Of a stretch of DNA of 8,422 nt, positions 1-6,212 are shown piece after piece; position 1 is the stretch's first letter, and each line of letters opens with the position of its first letter. The notes beneath the pieces were generated by a model. It had not been told where the DNA came from. It was given only the letters and a program-made list of their open reading frames with translations, and searched no databases. The stretch spans positions 1 through 8,422 of the forward strand of contig CALPPK020000030.1 in assembly GCA_943325435.2 (NCBI GenBank), given 5' to 3'. The position numbers and the translations under genes are program-made. The DNA comes from Bifidobacterium breve (GTDB lineage: Bacteria; Actinomycetota; Acidimicrobiia; Acidimicrobiales; Ilumatobacteraceae).

Positions 1-179
1 AAATCGTGTATCGCGGTTGGGTCGATCGCATCGAAGGACGCAAGATTTTTACAAAAGGCACTTCACATATTGGCGACACATTGTGTGCTGAAGCTGAAGC
101 AGTTTTTCTATCAATGCCCACTGAAATGATGGACAAATTGCGAAAGGGTCGCGACCTCAGCGGCCCAGCGCAGAGTTAA
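1..179 (+). CDS. PaaI-like hotdog-fold thioesterase, C-terminal part (5' end outside window)
   Basis: The reading frame is open from the window edge (first full codon at base 3) to a TAA at 177-179 and gives 58 residues. The piece begins with the stretch GWVDRIEGRKIF, continues GDTLCAEAEAVF and ends in a short polar tail. This is the pattern of the last two beta strands of 4HBT/PaaI-type acyl-CoA thioesterases, where an acidic-glycine turn (EGRK) leads into a final strand carrying AEAE. Such enzymes hydrolyse acyl-CoA thioesters in the cytoplasm. The catalytic region on the long hotdog helix lies upstream of the window, so activity and substrate cannot be judged. The last 23 bases overlap the 3' end of the helicase gene on the other strand. 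The family call is reasonably firm; the subfamily is not. Confidence 0.72.
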   Translation, partial: IVYRGWVDRIEGRKIFTKGTSHIGDTLCAEAEAVFLSMPTEMMDKLRKGRDLSGPAQS

Positions 180-2076
180 TAGTTGCTATTAGCTCCGTTG
201 CATAGCGGCGTGCGAAAACAATGTCGGTGAGGTCAGCAATTGCGTCCTCGGTAGAGGGTCTACTGCGAACAATGTTGCGCATCTGGGTAGCGGTCAAGAT
301 GCCATTTGGTTCCATGCGAGCTGCACGAGCTTTCTGTTGGCGCCATTCTTCAAGTGCGACTTCAAGTGGGTCTTGTTGCGGGCGCTGGCGAGCGATTCGG
401 CGCAACTCTTCAGGTGGTGCATCAACAACAGGAACTGAAGTGGTGACAGAGGGCAGGAAGGGTGACGGCCCTGAAGACTTTGTGTTGCGTTGGTCGGTCC
501 ATGTGACAACAAGTTCATCGGCCGCACGGGTAAGCGCCACATATGCAAGGCGTGCCTCTTCGCTGCGGGCAGCACCTGTGCGGGCACTGCGGTGGGGAAG
601 AAGGCCCTTCTCCATTCCGGCAACGACGACGTATGACCATTCTCGGCCTTTGGCTGCGTGAAAGGTAAGTACTTCAACGCCATCTGTTTCCGCAATGTCT
701 GCTGATGTCACGAGCCACGAACCGAATGTGCGCCCGTCGACTCCGCCAGAGCGGTGTGCATCAAGAAAATCACGGACAAGTTTTGCGATTTGAAAGTCGG
801 CGTCGTCCGGTGTGTATTCGCCCGTATCAAGAATGTCTGCAGCCCATGTTGCTAATTCGTCGCGGCCAGTTAATGAAGTGGCAGCGGCAACTGCACGGGC
901 CCATGCGCCACCTCTGCGCGACGAACGAACAGGAATACCAGCAGCAATCAGTTGGTCACGAATACCGTCAGCAACGGTGTTGATGCGCACCAGAACTGCG
1001 ATATCGCTCCATGTGCGATCAGAGGAATATGCACGTCTTACAAGTTTTGTGATGAGTTGTTGCTCTGCTGATTCTGTAGCGCACCGTTCTAGTCGTACAA
1101 CTGCACCACTAGGGCGTTTCGATACTGCATCTGCGATTTGTCCGTCCTTGGCCAGTGAATCAACAGCTATCTTTACGATCTCAGGGGTGCAACGGTAGTT
1201 CGACGGCAATGAAACAATATTGGCACCAGTAGAGAACCCTGGAAGCGAGTCGAACAAGCCTTTATCTGCACCGTTGAAACCATAAATTGCTTGGTTTGGG
1301 TCACCCACTAAGAACACATCGGGGTTTGCAGGTAACAGAACTTTCAGGAATGCATATTGCAAGGGGTTCATGTCCTGAGCTTCATCAACTGAAACATGGC
1401 GATACTGAAAGCGAATAGATTCGGCAAACCTTGGGTCTTTGGCTGCTTCAGTGACGACAGACGTCATGAAATCGTTCAAGTCAATCACGCCACGTTTGCG
1501 TTTGGTTTGTTCGTATGTCTTGAACACTTCAGTAAAGCGAAGTGCGGGCAGTGGCACTTTCATTCCTGCTGAAGAGAGCGCAGAAGCTGCGGCGTCTGGC
1601 GCGATCATGTGTGCATGAGCCCAGTCAATTGCGGCCAACATATCCATCACGCCGCCATGTTTGGCGTCGTCTCCCATGCATGAAGACATCAGAGACGAGC
1701 GGTTGTTGACAATCACCGGAGCTCGTCTGTTGCGATCCTCTAAGTTCTGCAACATCAGTCGACGAGCAATTGCGTGAAAGGTGCCAATGGTGGGTCGGCC
1801 GTCAAGTTCAAATCGTGCAAGGCGTGTGCGCATTTCAGTTGCAGCTTGTCGCGTGAAAGTAATTGCGAGAGTTTTCTCAATATCTGCAGTGCCAGACAAT
1901 GTTCGCCATGCGATGCGACGAGTGAGAACTGTTGTTTTGCCAGAACCTGCACCGGCGCGCACGACAACAATGCCAACGGGTGCGGTGACTGCTTCGCGCT
2001 GTTGCGCATCGAGGCCGGCAAGCACAGAATCAGCCGTATGGCCGGATTCTGTCTGGGGCTGGTGCAGGAATGTCAC
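157..2076 (-). CDS. uvrD2: UvrD2-like superfamily 1A DNA helicase with HRDC domain
   Basis: This is a 639-residue ATP-dependent 3'-5' DNA helicase of the UvrD/Rep/PcrA family, expected to act in DNA repair and replication-fork maintenance. SF1A motifs appear in order: Q motif LDAQQREAV (22-30), Walker A GAGSGKTT (42-49), Ia AITFTRQAATEM (71-82), Ib TIGTFHAIARRL (96-107), Walker B VDEAQD (230-235), III LVGDPNQAIYGFNGA (256-270), IV LPSNYRC (290-296), V VEVLTFHAAKGREW (467-480) and VI YVALTRAADEL (512-522). Residues about 570-638 look like an HRDC domain (EEWRQQKA, then IVRSRPSTEDAI and YATELIATI), which is the mark of actinobacterial UvrD2. The cysteine-rich linker known between helicase and HRDC in mycobacterial UvrD2 is absent: residues 527-570 contain no cysteine. 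Only about 170 residues separate motifs IV and V, so the 2B subdomain is short. The start is GTG at 2076; the Shine-Dalgarno is poor and a leaderless -10 fits. Confidence 0.92.
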   Translation of the reverse strand: MTFLHQPQTESGHTADSVLAGLDAQQREAVTAPVGIVVVRAGAGSGKTTVLTRRIAWRTLSGTADIEKTLAITFTRQAATEMRTRLARFELDGRPTIGTFHAIARRLMLQNLEDRNRRAPVIVNNRSSLMSSCMGDDAKHGGVMDMLAAIDWAHAHMIAPDAAASALSSAGMKVPLPALRFTEVFKTYEQTKRKRGVIDLNDFMTSVVTEAAKDPRFAESIRFQYRHVSVDEAQDMNPLQYAFLKVLLPANPDVFLVGDPNQAIYGFNGADKGLFDSLPGFSTGANIVSLPSNYRCTPEIVKIAVDSLAKDGQIADAVSKRPSGAVVRLERCATESAEQQLITKLVRRAYSSDRTWSDIAVLVRINTVADGIRDQLIAAGIPVRSSRRGGAWARAVAAATSLTGRDELATWAADILDTGEYTPDDADFQIAKLVRDFLDAHRSGGVDGRTFGSWLVTSADIAETDGVEVLTFHAAKGREWSYVVVAGMEKGLLPHRSARTGAARSEEARLAYVALTRAADELVVTWTDQRNTKSSGPSPFLPSVTTSVPVVDAPPEELRRIARQRPQQDPLEVALEEWRQQKARAARMEPNGILTATQMRNIVRSRPSTEDAIADLTDIVFARRYATELIATINSALGR

Positions 2077-2082
2077 GCCTTG

Positions 2083-2088
2083 AAACTA
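2083..2088 (-). promoter_or_regulatory. Candidate -10 element for a leaderless uvrD2 transcript
   Basis: Read on the minus strand the hexamer is TAGTTT, which fits TAnnnT. Six bases lie between it and the GTG start, so transcription would begin at or next to the first base of the start codon. No good -35 box is seen. Leaderless transcripts of this kind are common in actinobacteria. The hexamer is short and could occur by chance; the support is its position and the matching element on the opposite strand. Confidence 0.35.
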
Positions 2089-2096
2089 GGCGGTTG

Positions 2097-2102
2097 TACC
2101 CT
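2097..2102 (+). promoter_or_regulatory. Candidate -10 element for a leaderless PH/SHOCT gene transcript
   Basis: TACCCT fits TAnnnT and sits seven bases before the ATG at 2110, the spacing expected if transcription starts at the ATG. There is no Shine-Dalgarno: the bases before the ATG are the pyrimidine run CCCTTTCTTCC. A TTGAAA at 2080-2085 resembles a -35 box, but it is only 11 bases away, too close for a standard promoter. Confidence 0.33.
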
Positions 2103-2109
2103 TTCTTCC

Positions 2110-2724
2110 ATGCCCTTTCCTCGGCGATTGCTGAATGACTACGAAAACATCGTTTTAGACCTCCATCCGCACTGGTGGTATTTCGGGTCGTCAGTCTCAA
2201 CTCTCCTCGGATCGATGTTTCTGACCCTGCTGCTGCGGGCTCAGATGCCAGCAGGTTTCTTCGAAGATGCCGTTGGGTATCTGGGAATGGCATCCATCAT
2301 CGTGAGTGCTGCCTGGGTGTTGGTGCATCTCATCAAATGGCGCACCACATATTTCGTCGTCACCTCCCATCGGCTTATTTACAGACAAGGCGTTGTGTCT
2401 CGTGACGGGGTTGAAATCCCTCTTGAACGAGTGAACAACGTGAACTTCAGTCAATCGGTCGTGGAGCGGATGATCGGTGTTGGCGATTTGCTCATCGAAT
2501 CGGGTGGTCAAGACGGCCAACAGACCTTTACCGATATCGCCCAGCCTGAAAGAGTGCAAAACATCATTCACTCAACCATTCAGGCTCGTGGTGGAATGCG
2601 GTCAGAGTCCACGCCAGGCTCGATGAGCATTGCAGGCGAAATAGAGCGACTAGAAGCACTGCGCGACCGGGGAACCATCACCGATGATGAATTTCTGGAG
2701 CAAAAGAGACGCCTACTGAGCTGA
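2110..2724 (+). CDS. Membrane-anchored bacterial PH-domain protein with C-terminal SHOCT motif
   Basis: This 204-residue protein has two hydrophobic helices (about 22-42 and 57-76), then a bPH_2/YdbS-like domain (about 78-155) and a SHOCT motif (about 176-203). The PH part shows the family's opening strands YFVVTSHRLIYRQGVVSR followed by EIPLERVNNV and a GDLLIES strand. The SHOCT part reads EIERLEALRDRGTITDDEF. Bacterial PH domains of this type sit on the cytoplasmic face of the membrane and their ligands are mostly unknown; SHOCT is a short helical module thought to mediate oligomerisation. The ATG at 2110 is chosen because the frame stays open upstream only antisense to the helicase Walker A region, and a -10-like hexamer lies just before it. 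It diverges from uvrD2 across 33 bases. The architecture is clear; the function is unknown. Confidence 0.85.
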   Translation: MPFPRRLLNDYENIVLDLHPHWWYFGSSVSTLLGSMFLTLLLRAQMPAGFFEDAVGYLGMASIIVSAAWVLVHLIKWRTTYFVVTSHRLIYRQGVVSRDGVEIPLERVNNVNFSQSVVERMIGVGDLLIESGGQDGQQTFTDIAQPERVQNIIHSTIQARGGMRSESTPGSMSIAGEIERLEALRDRGTITDDEFLEQKRRLLS

Positions 2725-2740
2725 TTGCTCCGCTTTTCTC

Positions 2741-2754
2741 GTAGGCATGGCTAC
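2741..2754. promoter_or_regulatory. Near-perfect 14-bp palindrome, possible operator
   Basis: The sequence GTAGGCATGGCTAC pairs with itself at six of seven positions around a central CATG. It lies in the 46-base gap between the PH/SHOCT gene and the hydrolase, just upstream of the -10-like element of the hydrolase and in reach of RNA polymerase. Its place suits a repressor or activator site. It also contains the alternative upstream ATG (2747). One short palindrome is weak evidence alone. Confidence 0.25.
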
Positions 2755-2755
2755 C

Positions 2756-2764
2756 TGTGAGAAT
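2756..2764 (+). promoter_or_regulatory. Candidate extended -10 element for the hydrolase-led operon
   Basis: The bases TGTGAGAAT fit an extended -10: a TGn followed by GAGAAT, which matches TATAAT at four positions including the second A and the final T. Six bases separate it from the ATG at 2771, again compatible with a leaderless transcript. The ATG at 2771 lacks a Shine-Dalgarno, which is consistent with this reading. No -35 box at normal spacing is evident. Confidence 0.28.
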
Positions 2765-2770
2765 AGACAG

Positions 2771-3655
2771 ATGTCTCAAGCCATCTTGCCAAACGGAATC
2801 AATATCGAATACGACACTTTGGGAGATCCAAAGAATCCCACCTTGTTGTGGATCATGGGCTTTGGTGCCCAGATGACTGCCTGGCCAGAGGAATTCTTGC
2901 ATTTGTTTGTTGCACAGGGTTTCCATGTTGTGCGCTTCGACAATCGAGATTGCGGTTTGTCGTACAAACATGACGGCGTCATGGTGGAAACAGACAAAGT
3001 CACCATGCAAGCAGCAATGGGTGAAACAGTAACTGTTCCCGTTCCGTACACGTTGTCTGACATGGCTGCTGATGCGATCGGCGTGCTCGATCATCTCGGC
3101 ATTGATAAGGCGCACATTATTGGTGCATCAATGGGCGGCATGATTGCACAGACTGTTGCAATCGAGCATCCTCATCGCACACAAAGCCTCACCAGCATCA
3201 TGTCGGTTCCTGGTGACCTTGCATACGGAACACCAACGGAGGCTGCGCTGACTGCGTTACTCGCTCCACCGTCTCCTGACCGTGCCACATACATTGAGGG
3301 TGCAAAGAACTGGAGCGTCTGGTGCTCAAAGAAGTATTTCGATCTCGACGAAGCGAAAGCTCGTGCAGCCCGTGAATTCGACCGAAGCTTCTATCCAGAA
3401 GGTTCACACCGTCAACTTGCTGCTATCTACGCATCAGGTGATCGCAGCGACAAGCTTCGCGCTCTGAATACTCCGACTCTTGTTATTCACGGTCGTGATG
3501 ACCAACTGCTTACGCCATCAGGCGGCGAGCGCACTGCAGAACTTATCCCGGGCTCAGTATTCATGTTCGTCACTGATATGGGTCATGACGTTCCAATGCC
3601 ACTGTGGCCAATTTTTGTTGACGCAATCGCGTCACATACACGTCGCGCCGCATAA
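2771..3655 (+). CDS. Alpha/beta-fold hydrolase, RdmC/esterase-like
   Basis: This is a 294-residue serine hydrolase of the alpha/beta fold. The N-terminal part carries the oxyanion-hole strand LLWIMGFGAQMTAWP (25-39) and the signature VVRFDNRDCGLS (53-64), typical of the group that includes the aclacinomycin methylesterase RdmC. The nucleophile elbow is GASMGG with Ser120. The acid is most likely Asp244 in HGRDDQLL and the base His272 in GHDVP. No signal peptide is seen, so it is cytoplasmic. The substrate is not predictable; esters or lactones are usual for this group. The ATG at 2771 is preferred because homologous proteins begin just before a segment like LPNGINIEYDTLGDP. An in-frame ATG at 2747 would add eight unconserved residues and lies inside the palindrome. 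It heads a same-strand run, with the racemase gene 33 bases downstream. Confidence 0.88.
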   Translation: MSQAILPNGINIEYDTLGDPKNPTLLWIMGFGAQMTAWPEEFLHLFVAQGFHVVRFDNRDCGLSYKHDGVMVETDKVTMQAAMGETVTVPVPYTLSDMAADAIGVLDHLGIDKAHIIGASMGGMIAQTVAIEHPHRTQSLTSIMSVPGDLAYGTPTEAALTALLAPPSPDRATYIEGAKNWSVWCSKKYFDLDEAKARAAREFDRSFYPEGSHRQLAAIYASGDRSDKLRALNTPTLVIHGRDDQLLTPSGGERTAELIPGSVFMFVTDMGHDVPMPLWPIFVDAIASHTRRAA

Positions 3656-3674
3656 CTCTTCGCCACATAACAAC

Positions 3675-3681
3675 AAAAGGA
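3675..3681 (+). promoter_or_regulatory. Strong ribosome binding site of the racemase gene
   Basis: AAAAGGA lies seven bases before the ATG at 3689. It is the clearest Shine-Dalgarno on the plus strand here, whereas the hydrolase and the PH gene have none. This fits the racemase being an internal, leadered gene of an operon and fixes its start. Confidence 0.6.
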
Positions 3682-3688
3682 ATTCGTC

Positions 3689-4840
3689 ATGTCTGGACCA
3701 CTTACTGGATACAAGATCATTGAAATCGCTGGCATCGGGCCTGGCCCGTTTGCCGCCATGTTGCTCGCTGACATGGGTGCCGAAATCATTCGTGTTGATC
3801 GCGCGCAAGCAGTGCGTGGCACGCCACCATCAACACCAGCAGGTGACCTGATGTTGCGTGGACGCAAGAACATCGCACTCGATCTCAAAAACCCTGAAGG
3901 CGTTGAGGCGTTGTTGCAATTGGTAGAAAATGCTGACGCAATCATCGAAGGTTTCCGTCCAGGCGTTATGGAACGTCTTGGTATTGGGCCTGATGTGTGT
4001 CAGGCACGTAACCCACGCATTGTGTTTGGTCGCATGACAGGTTGGGGACAAGAAGGTATGTACGCCCAGGCTGCTGGCCACGACATCAACTACATCTCGT
4101 TATCCGGTTCGCTTGCACATTTCGCTCGCGCAGGTGAGGCACCAGTGCCACCACTCAACATGGTCGGCGACTTTGGCGGCGGCGGAATGTTCCTTGCATA
4201 CGGCGTTGTATGTGCATTGCTTGAGGCACAAAAGTCTGGCAAGGGTCAAGTAGTTGATACTGCAATGGTCGATGGTGCCGCAGTGCTGATGACCATGTTC
4301 TGGTCGTTCAAGTCCATGGGCATCTTCAATGAAAACGCACCAGGCACAAACCTTCTCGATACTGGCGCCCACTTCTACGACGTGTTCGAATGCAAAGACG
4401 GCAAGTACATCTCGCTCGGTTCTATTGAGCCACAGTTCTATGCGGAACTCATGAAGCTCACCGGCCTTGAAGGTGATGCTGATTTCGCAAAGCAGATGGA
4501 CCAGTCAATGTGGCCAGGGCTGAAGATTCGCTTGCAAGAAGTAATGAAAGCAAAAACTCGTGATGAGTGGTGCGACATCATGGAAGCAACAGACGTGTGT
4601 TTTGCCCCAGTGCTTACTATGAGCGAAGCTGCTGCACACCCACACAACGTTGAGCGCAAAACATTCATCAATGTCAACGGTCACATGCAACCGGCACCAG
4701 CTCCTCGTTTTTCTCGTACTACGCCAGAAATTTCTCGCCCATCGGCTCATGCTGGTCAGCACACCGCAGAAGTATTGCGTGACTGGGGCGTGGCTAATGT
4801 CGACGCTCTACTCGCAAGCGGTGCTGCAAAGCAGGCATAA
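3689..4840 (+). CDS. Alpha-methylacyl-CoA racemase (CaiB/BaiF CoA-transferase family)
   Basis: This 383-residue protein is full length for a type III CoA-transferase-fold racemase. Such enzymes interconvert (2R)- and (2S)-2-methylacyl-CoAs so that branched-chain and isoprenoid-derived acyl-CoAs can enter beta-oxidation. Landmarks resemble Mycobacterium tuberculosis Mcr: IEIAGIGPGPFAAMLLADMGA at the N terminus (11-31), LRGRKNIALDL (56-66), EGFRPG (87-92), GRMTGWGQ (114-121), GHDINYIS (130-137), MVGDFGGGG (158-166), GQVVDTAMVDGA (186-197), GSIEPQFY (244-251) and APRFSRTTPE (338-347). By analogy with the Mcr catalytic residues, the key positions here are Arg90, His131, Asp161 and Glu247, all present. 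The acidic residue used by true CoA-transferases in this fold corresponds to Asp161, so racemase versus transferase rests on the surrounding Mcr-like motifs. It abuts the deacetylase gene with no spacer. Confidence 0.9.
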   Translation: MSGPLTGYKIIEIAGIGPGPFAAMLLADMGAEIIRVDRAQAVRGTPPSTPAGDLMLRGRKNIALDLKNPEGVEALLQLVENADAIIEGFRPGVMERLGIGPDVCQARNPRIVFGRMTGWGQEGMYAQAAGHDINYISLSGSLAHFARAGEAPVPPLNMVGDFGGGGMFLAYGVVCALLEAQKSGKGQVVDTAMVDGAAVLMTMFWSFKSMGIFNENAPGTNLLDTGAHFYDVFECKDGKYISLGSIEPQFYAELMKLTGLEGDADFAKQMDQSMWPGLKIRLQEVMKAKTRDEWCDIMEATDVCFAPVLTMSEAAAHPHNVERKTFINVNGHMQPAPAPRFSRTTPEISRPSAHAGQHTAEVLRDWGVANVDALLASGAAKQA

Positions 4841-5638
4841 GTGTCAACACTCGTTTGCTTTCATGCCCACCCTGATGATGAATGCATCGGAACCGGCGGC
4901 ACCATTGCGCGCGCATCTGCTGAAGGGCATCGGGTTGTCTTGGTCGTCGCTACAAATGGCGACCATGGCGAAATCCCTGCCGATATGCCCGCAGGCAAAA
5001 CACTTGTCGAAGTACGTCACGCAGAAACTCTGAAATCCGCAGAGACTCTCGGGGTACATCGCGTTGTGTGGCTTGGTTACGAAGACAGTGGAATGACTGG
5101 CTGGGAACAGAACACAAACGCCGGCTCGTTCTGCAATGCATCACTTGATGAGGCTGCTCACAAACTTGCAGAAGTATTGCGTGAAGAAAATGCAGATGTT
5201 CTCACCACATATGACTGGCACGGCGGGTACGGCCACCCTGATCACATCATGGTTCACAAGGTTGGGCATCGCGCAGCTGAGTTGTTCCCCGCAGTTCGGG
5301 TATTAGAAGGCACTATGAACCGCGATCAAATGCGTCGTGGTATCGAAGCGGCACGTGCTGCTGGTTTTCTACCAGAGGGCGAGGGGTTTAACCCAGATGG
5401 TCCAATGGACGACGGCAATCCAATGGGAACACTTGAGTCAGAAATCAACTACAAAGTTGATGTCGTGAAATATGCGCAACTAAAGCGCGCAGCAATGAAG
5501 TGCCATGCAAGTCAATTGAGCGATTCTAGTTTCTTCTTAGCAATGGACGATGAAACGTTCGCACGTCAATTTGGCAACGAATGGTTCATTGACCCGAAGA
5601 GTAAAGAGCCAATGCGCGACGGTTGGATTTTCGAATGA
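4841..5638 (+). CDS. PIG-L (LmbE-like) zinc deacetylase, related to MshB/Mca
   Basis: This is a 265-residue PIG-L family zinc hydrolase that removes acyl groups from amino-sugar or related amide substrates. The metal site is visible: AHPDDE (9-14) supplies His10 and Asp13, and GHPDH (131-135) supplies His135. Asp12 would be the general base and His132 the second catalytic residue, by analogy with MshB. The segment TYDWHGGYGHPDH (123-135) resembles the mycothiol enzymes MshB (N-acetylglucosaminyl-inositol deacetylase) and Mca (mycothiol S-conjugate amidase). The body, with VEVRHAETLKSAETLGV and VWLGYEDSGM, is typical of both. The substrate cannot be settled from sequence by eye, so no symbol is given. 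GTG at 4841 follows the racemase TAA directly, implying translational coupling. Its TGA overlaps the phosphatase ATG. Confidence 0.87.
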   Translation: MSTLVCFHAHPDDECIGTGGTIARASAEGHRVVLVVATNGDHGEIPADMPAGKTLVEVRHAETLKSAETLGVHRVVWLGYEDSGMTGWEQNTNAGSFCNASLDEAAHKLAEVLREENADVLTTYDWHGGYGHPDHIMVHKVGHRAAELFPAVRVLEGTMNRDQMRRGIEAARAAGFLPEGEGFNPDGPMDDGNPMGTLESEINYKVDVVKYAQLKRAAMKCHASQLSDSSFFLAMDDETFARQFGNEWFIDPKSKEPMRDGWIFE

Positions 5639-6198
5639 CGCGTGTGTATATGGTGCGTCACGGCCGTGCTGCAGCCGGATGGAATGTAGATCCAGACCCA
5701 GGTCTCGATGATCTTGGTCGTAGTCAGTCACTTGCAGTCGCATCAAAGTTGTCATCGCTCGGGCCGTTGCCAGTGATGTCGAGCCCGTTGCTTCGTTGTC
5801 AGCAAACGGCTTTCCCGTTAGCAACTGCATGGAAACAAGATGTTGTTATCGAACCGCTTGTCGGAGAAATTCCATCACCTGTTGAGTACACCTTAGAAAA
5901 CCGAGTCGATTGGTTGCGCGAAGCAATGGCAGGTACATGGTCGCAAGTAGCCGAACGCTCAGGTTCTCATTACATCGACTATCGCAATTCAATTGCGCAA
6001 CGTGTTGCGGCTATCACCACAGATACTGTGGTGTTTAGTCACTTTATTGCTATCAATGCGGTGATTGGTGCTGCGACGGACAACGACGCGATGGTTATTG
6101 CCAGTCTTGATAACTGCTCGGTCACAACTTTTGAGATTGTCGACGGAAAACTGGTCCTTATTGAGTCAGGCAACGAAGCCGACACGCTCATTCGCTAG
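5635..6198 (+). CDS. Histidine phosphatase (phosphoglycerate mutase-like)
   Basis: This 187-residue protein belongs to the histidine phosphatase superfamily, which works through a phosphohistidine intermediate. The N-terminal RHGRAA (8-13) gives Arg8 and the nucleophile His9. LDDLGRSQS (24-32) is the usual loop. SSPLLRCQQTA (49-59) supplies the second phosphate-binding arginine, Arg54. PLVGEIPSP (74-82) carries the likely proton donor Glu78, and FSHF (134-137) supplies the second histidine, His136. The protein is short, without the insertions of true phosphoglycerate mutases, so a small-molecule phosphatase of the PhoE/SixA/CobC type is more likely; the substrate is unknown. The ATG at 5635 shares ATGA with the deacetylase stop and gives a normal family N terminus; a TTG at 5623 in the same frame is possible. 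The coupling suggests co-expression with the deacetylase. Confidence 0.88.
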   Translation: MTRVYMVRHGRAAAGWNVDPDPGLDDLGRSQSLAVASKLSSLGPLPVMSSPLLRCQQTAFPLATAWKQDVVIEPLVGEIPSPVEYTLENRVDWLREAMAGTWSQVAERSGSHYIDYRNSIAQRVAAITTDTVVFSHFIAINAVIGAATDNDAMVIASLDNCSVTTFEIVDGKLVLIESGNEADTLIR

Positions 6199-6212
6199 GT
6201 AGATTTACAAAC

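Noticed and set aside
221..1198. Open frames of about 90-150 codons on the plus strand across the helicase gene
   Set aside because: They lie antisense to a gene with a full ordered set of helicase motifs, have low-complexity Arg/Ser-rich translations and show no recognisable domain.
1774..2109. Upstream extension of the PH/SHOCT reading frame by 112 codons
   Set aside because: It is antisense to the N-terminal region of the helicase including Walker A, its translation is cysteine-rich and unlike PH proteins, and a better start lies at 2110.
2747..2770. Earlier ATG adding eight residues to the hydrolase
   Set aside because: The added residues match nothing expected at the start of this family, there is no ribosome site before it, and it sits in a palindrome. 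It is not fully excluded.
2725..2770. Possible terminator after the PH/SHOCT gene
   Set aside because: The palindrome there has only a short imperfect stem and is not followed by a T-run.
4766..5184. Exact 17-base direct repeat GCAGAAGTATTGCGTGA at 4766-4782 and 5168-5184
   Set aside because: Both copies are in frame and encode AEVLR in helices of two different proteins. Shared codon preference explains it, and no flanking repeat structure exists.
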